Source of the DNA: Palsa-147 sp036513895
GTDB lineage: Bacteria; Acidobacteriota; Terriglobia; Acidiferrales; UBA7541
Reading direction: 5' to 3'
Length of the DNA: 64,000 nucleotides
NCBI GenBank assembly: GCA_036513895.1
Contig: DATBYF010000050.1
Location: 54,582-118,581 of the forward strand
The position numbers and the translations under genes are program-made. Positions 61,810 to 64,000 of the stretch are shown here, in pieces. The notes beneath the pieces are model-generated. The model ran no database searches. It was not told the DNA's origin and was given only the letters and a program-made list of their open reading frames with translations. Position 1 is the first letter of the stretch, and every line of letters starts with the position of its first letter.

Positions 61810-61947
61810 AAATGCGCCGATGATATATGGTTGTGCGCTCTCGAATGGCGTAGATTCCACGCTCGACGGCCACGCAGGTGCGGAATGTCCTTTTGATTGA
61901 GTGGCTTACACAAAATCGCTCGACGCGCTATCGTTGGGAGTAGATGA

Positions 61948-63045
61948 ATGGCTTCTGACTCCAAAAAGAGGAAGCCTGCCGCTCGAAAAGAGTCCAGGGC
62001 TACACTCAAAACTCTTGCCCAGCATCTAGGTCTGACACCGGGTACGGTGTCGGCCGCGCTCAATGATTCTGCCGCGGCCCGCTCCCTACCCGAACACACC
62101 AAGCGTCGCATCCTCGAAGCCGCGCGTGAATTCAATTACCGGCCGAACTACTTCGCTCAATCCCTGCGGCTTCGCCGAACGTACACCATTGGAGTAATCG
62201 CCGAAGAAATTGGCGACGCGTATGGCGCGATGATCATCAGCGGCGCCGAAGACTATCTCCGCAAGAGCAATTATTTTTTCCTTACCGTCTGTCATCGTCA
62301 CGACCCAAAAATTTTGCAGACTTACTCGCATCTGCTTTTGGCCCGCGGCGTCGAGGGCTTTATCACCACGGACACTTCTCTCACGGCGCCGCTGGGGCGA
62401 CCGACCGTCGCAGTTTCAGGACACCAGCGCGTTGACGGCGTCACGAATATTATTTTGGATCACAAACTGGCCGCGCGCCTCGCGCTCACTCATCTTGCAG
62501 AGCTCGGCCACGAAGAAATTGCATTTCTGAAGGGACATCCGCTCAGTTCTGACTCTGCCACACGTTGGGAAGCCATTTGTGGGGTTGCCGCCGAATTAGG
62601 CATTCGCATTCGCCCAGAATTGACGATCCAGATCGATAGCACGGTTTCCACTCCGCACCTGGGATATCCATATGGGAAGGAGTTGCTCGCGCGAAAACAA
62701 CCGTTTACCGCACTTTTTGCGTACAACGACGTGTCTGCGATAGGGGCGATGTGGGCGTTCCGGGAGTCGGGACTGCGAATACCCGAAGATCTATCGGTAG
62801 TCGGATTCGATGACATCCCCGCAGCTGCGTTCGCAGACCCCAGCTTAACCACGGTTCGGCAACCGCTAGAACGAATGGGAGAGCTGGCGGCGAAGACGTT
62901 GGTTGAACAAATCGAGGGCCGCGTAGACCCAAGCCATGAGATTACCGTCAAACCAGAATTTGTCGTACGTGCTTCAACTGGACGCGCCCCGATCGAAAAA
63001 TATCAGGCAGTGAACGCCACTCGCAGCGCCGTTGATCTGCCTTAG
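61948..63045 (+). CDS. LacI-family transcriptional regulator
   Basis: Encodes 365 residues. The N-terminal helix-turn-helix and hinge is TLKTLAQHLGLTPGTVSAAL with NDSAAARSLPEHTKRRILEA following. The rest is a periplasmic-binding-protein-like sensor: YTIGVIAEEIGDAYGAMIIS, FLKGHPLSSDSATRWEAICG, FTALFAYNDVSAIGAMWAFR and LSVVGFDDIPAAAFADPSLT. The long basic N-terminal (MASDSKKRKPAARKESRA) is unusual. It probably controls the divergent TonB receptor group in response to a sugar, using the palindrome or direct repeat between the genes. Confidence 0.95.
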   Translation: MASDSKKRKPAARKESRATLKTLAQHLGLTPGTVSAALNDSAAARSLPEHTKRRILEAAREFNYRPNYFAQSLRLRRTYTIGVIAEEIGDAYGAMIISGAEDYLRKSNYFFLTVCHRHDPKILQTYSHLLLARGVEGFITTDTSLTAPLGRPTVAVSGHQRVDGVTNIILDHKLAARLALTHLAELGHEEIAFLKGHPLSSDSATRWEAICGVAAELGIRIRPELTIQIDSTVSTPHLGYPYGKELLARKQPFTALFAYNDVSAIGAMWAFRESGLRIPEDLSVVGFDDIPAAAFADPSLTTVRQPLERMGELAAKTLVEQIEGRVDPSHEITVKPEFVVRASTGRAPIEKYQAVNATRSAVDLP

Positions 63046-63202
63046 CGGTCTCCTCTCGTCAGCGAAGTGGTGGGCGATACTAAAACGTGCTGTGACCGAA
63101 TCTACGCCTGCAATCGCCGCTGATCCGTCCGAACGCAAAATTGGCGAACAACGTTGATTTTGTGACGTTCGAATCCTTACACTGGCTGCGGGTACCCTAA
63201 AG

Positions 63203-64000
63203 GTGTGCATATCTGCAGTGCGGACCAATTTGTTTCGCGTCATCGCCGCAGCGGTAGTCGGGACCCTGGTTCTCATTCGAGGATTGCTCGCGTGTCCTTC
63301 GGCCTTGGCGCAACTCTCCACTGCCGATCACCTCGAGGAACCCGGCTTCTGGCCAACTCAGAATGTGGCGTCTCGTGATCAGTTTGTAGGTGCCGCTGCG
63401 TGCGCGAATTGCCACGCCGCAAAAGCCGCGTCGCAAAAACTAACATCAATGGCCGGCGCGTCACTTTACGCTGACAACTCCACTATCCTTCACGCCCACC
63501 CGAAAATGAATTTCGCTGTTGGCAGCTACCACTACGACCTCGATACGAGCGCCAAAGGAAGTTCGTACACCGTCACCGGCGGATCAAACACAATCAGCGC
63601 CACCCTGCTCTGGGCCTTCGGCATTGGCAGAGTCGCGCAGTCGTATTTATTCAAGAAGGACGACGGGAACTTCTACGAAGCGCGCGTAACCTACTTCAAG
63701 AATCTGCAGGACCTCAATTTCACTCCCGCCCGCGCTTTGGCTTCACCTAAAGACGTTGCAGAAGCTATGTACCGCCCCGTGCCCTCGGCCGAGGTCGTCC
63801 GCTGCTTCGCGTGCCATACGACCGCCTCCACAATCGGCGGCCAGTTCGTTGAAAAAAATCTCATTCTCGGCGTCAGTTGCGAAGCGTGCCATGGGCCAGG
63901 CTCGACACACGTTGCAACCATGCAAGCCGCCGTGATGTCCGGAACGACCGAAAATTCGGCGGGAACAATTGTCAATCCGGCGCGCCTAAATCCAGTAGAC
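63203..64000 (+). CDS. Multiheme cytochrome c family protein, 3' end outside window
   Basis: The frame is open to the window end (266 codons visible) and starts at GTG 63203 or 63218; the latter is close to RTNLFRVIAAAVVGTLVLI, the signal peptide. Haem-binding motifs CXXCH are seen three times: CANCH, CFACH and CEACH, with more expected downstream. The sequence around YTVTGGSNTISATLLWAFGI fits the outer-membrane or periplasmic multihaem proteins of Acidobacteriota that have TPR or other C-terminal parts. Probably transfers electrons in the periplasm. Gene order after LacI is the same strand, but 158 bases apart. Confidence 0.85.
   Translation, partial: MCISAVRTNLFRVIAAAVVGTLVLIRGLLACPSALAQLSTADHLEEPGFWPTQNVASRDQFVGAAACANCHAAKAASQKLTSMAGASLYADNSTILHAHPKMNFAVGSYHYDLDTSAKGSSYTVTGGSNTISATLLWAFGIGRVAQSYLFKKDDGNFYEARVTYFKNLQDLNFTPARALASPKDVAEAMYRPVPSAEVVRCFACHTTASTIGGQFVEKNLILGVSCEACHGPGSTHVATMQAAVMSGTTENSAGTIVNPARLNPVD

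Overview
The window looks like a chromosomal segment of an Acidobacteriota bacterium (Terriglobia-like), with moderately high GC. The support is the combination of families: an ADOP-type double permease, an Oar-like TonB-dependent receptor with an N-terminal carboxypeptidase-regulatory domain, two CRTAC1 (VCBS/ASPIC-UnbV) proteins, a kinase-propeller fusion, BNR-repeat proteins, hopanoid side-chain genes and several large secreted proteins. No phage, plasmid backbone, rRNA operon or CRISPR array was seen.

Layout. 1-4.4 kb: 3' part of a BNR-propeller protein, a secreted unknown and a VOC-like protein. 4.4-7.0 kb: GH63-like glycosidase. 7.3-9.0 kb: PTPS-related membrane protein. 9.0-14.0 kb: a tightly overlapped minus-strand heptose operon (hddA, hddC, gmhA-gmhB fusion, transaldolase) followed by an HpnI-like glycosyltransferase. 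14.1-16.4 kb: a tiny membrane protein, dienelactone hydrolase and a YeiH-type exporter. 16.5-18.9 kb: a recombination-prone patch with an inverted repeat, a tRNA-Gln plus a tRNA 3' fragment, a broken CPBP protease, two small unknown genes and a GIY-YIG protein. 18.9-22.4 kb: hopanoid operon (hpnJ, two half-size DMT proteins, hpnI). 22.46-24.28 kb: an intact IS1-like element with 16-bp terminal repeats, an 8-bp target duplication and passenger ORFs. 24.3-26.9 kb: TolC-like plus MacB-like permease. 27.2 kb: tRNA-Ala with a clear promoter. 27.6-33.1 kb: STAS pair, ADOP permease and two PilZ-like proteins. 33.3-37.8 kb: Tat-exported beta-glucosidase and kinase-propeller. 37.8-40.7 kb: repeat-rich DNA around a secreted protein, then a PagL-like deacylase. 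40.9-47.3 kb: MBL/beta-CASP protein, then a minus-strand group of an unknown gene, aminotransferase, lytic transglycosylase and an acidic protein. 47.4-51.5 kb: methyltransferase, DPM1-like and GT-C glycosyltransferases. 51.6-64 kb: two CRTAC1 proteins, TPR protein, TonB receptor, LacI regulator and the start of a multiheme cytochrome c.

How it works together. Much of the window concerns the envelope: heptose activation for surface glycans or S-layer sugars, hopanoid head-group glycosylation and its possible flipping, lipid A deacylation, peptidoglycan cleavage and glycan polymer assembly. The right end looks like a polymer-uptake locus in which an outer-membrane receptor, a TPR partner and propeller proteins sit beside a LacI regulator. 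Coordinates of starts were refined by ribosome-binding sites and gene overlaps; several starts are non-ATG (TTG, GTG and probably one ATT).
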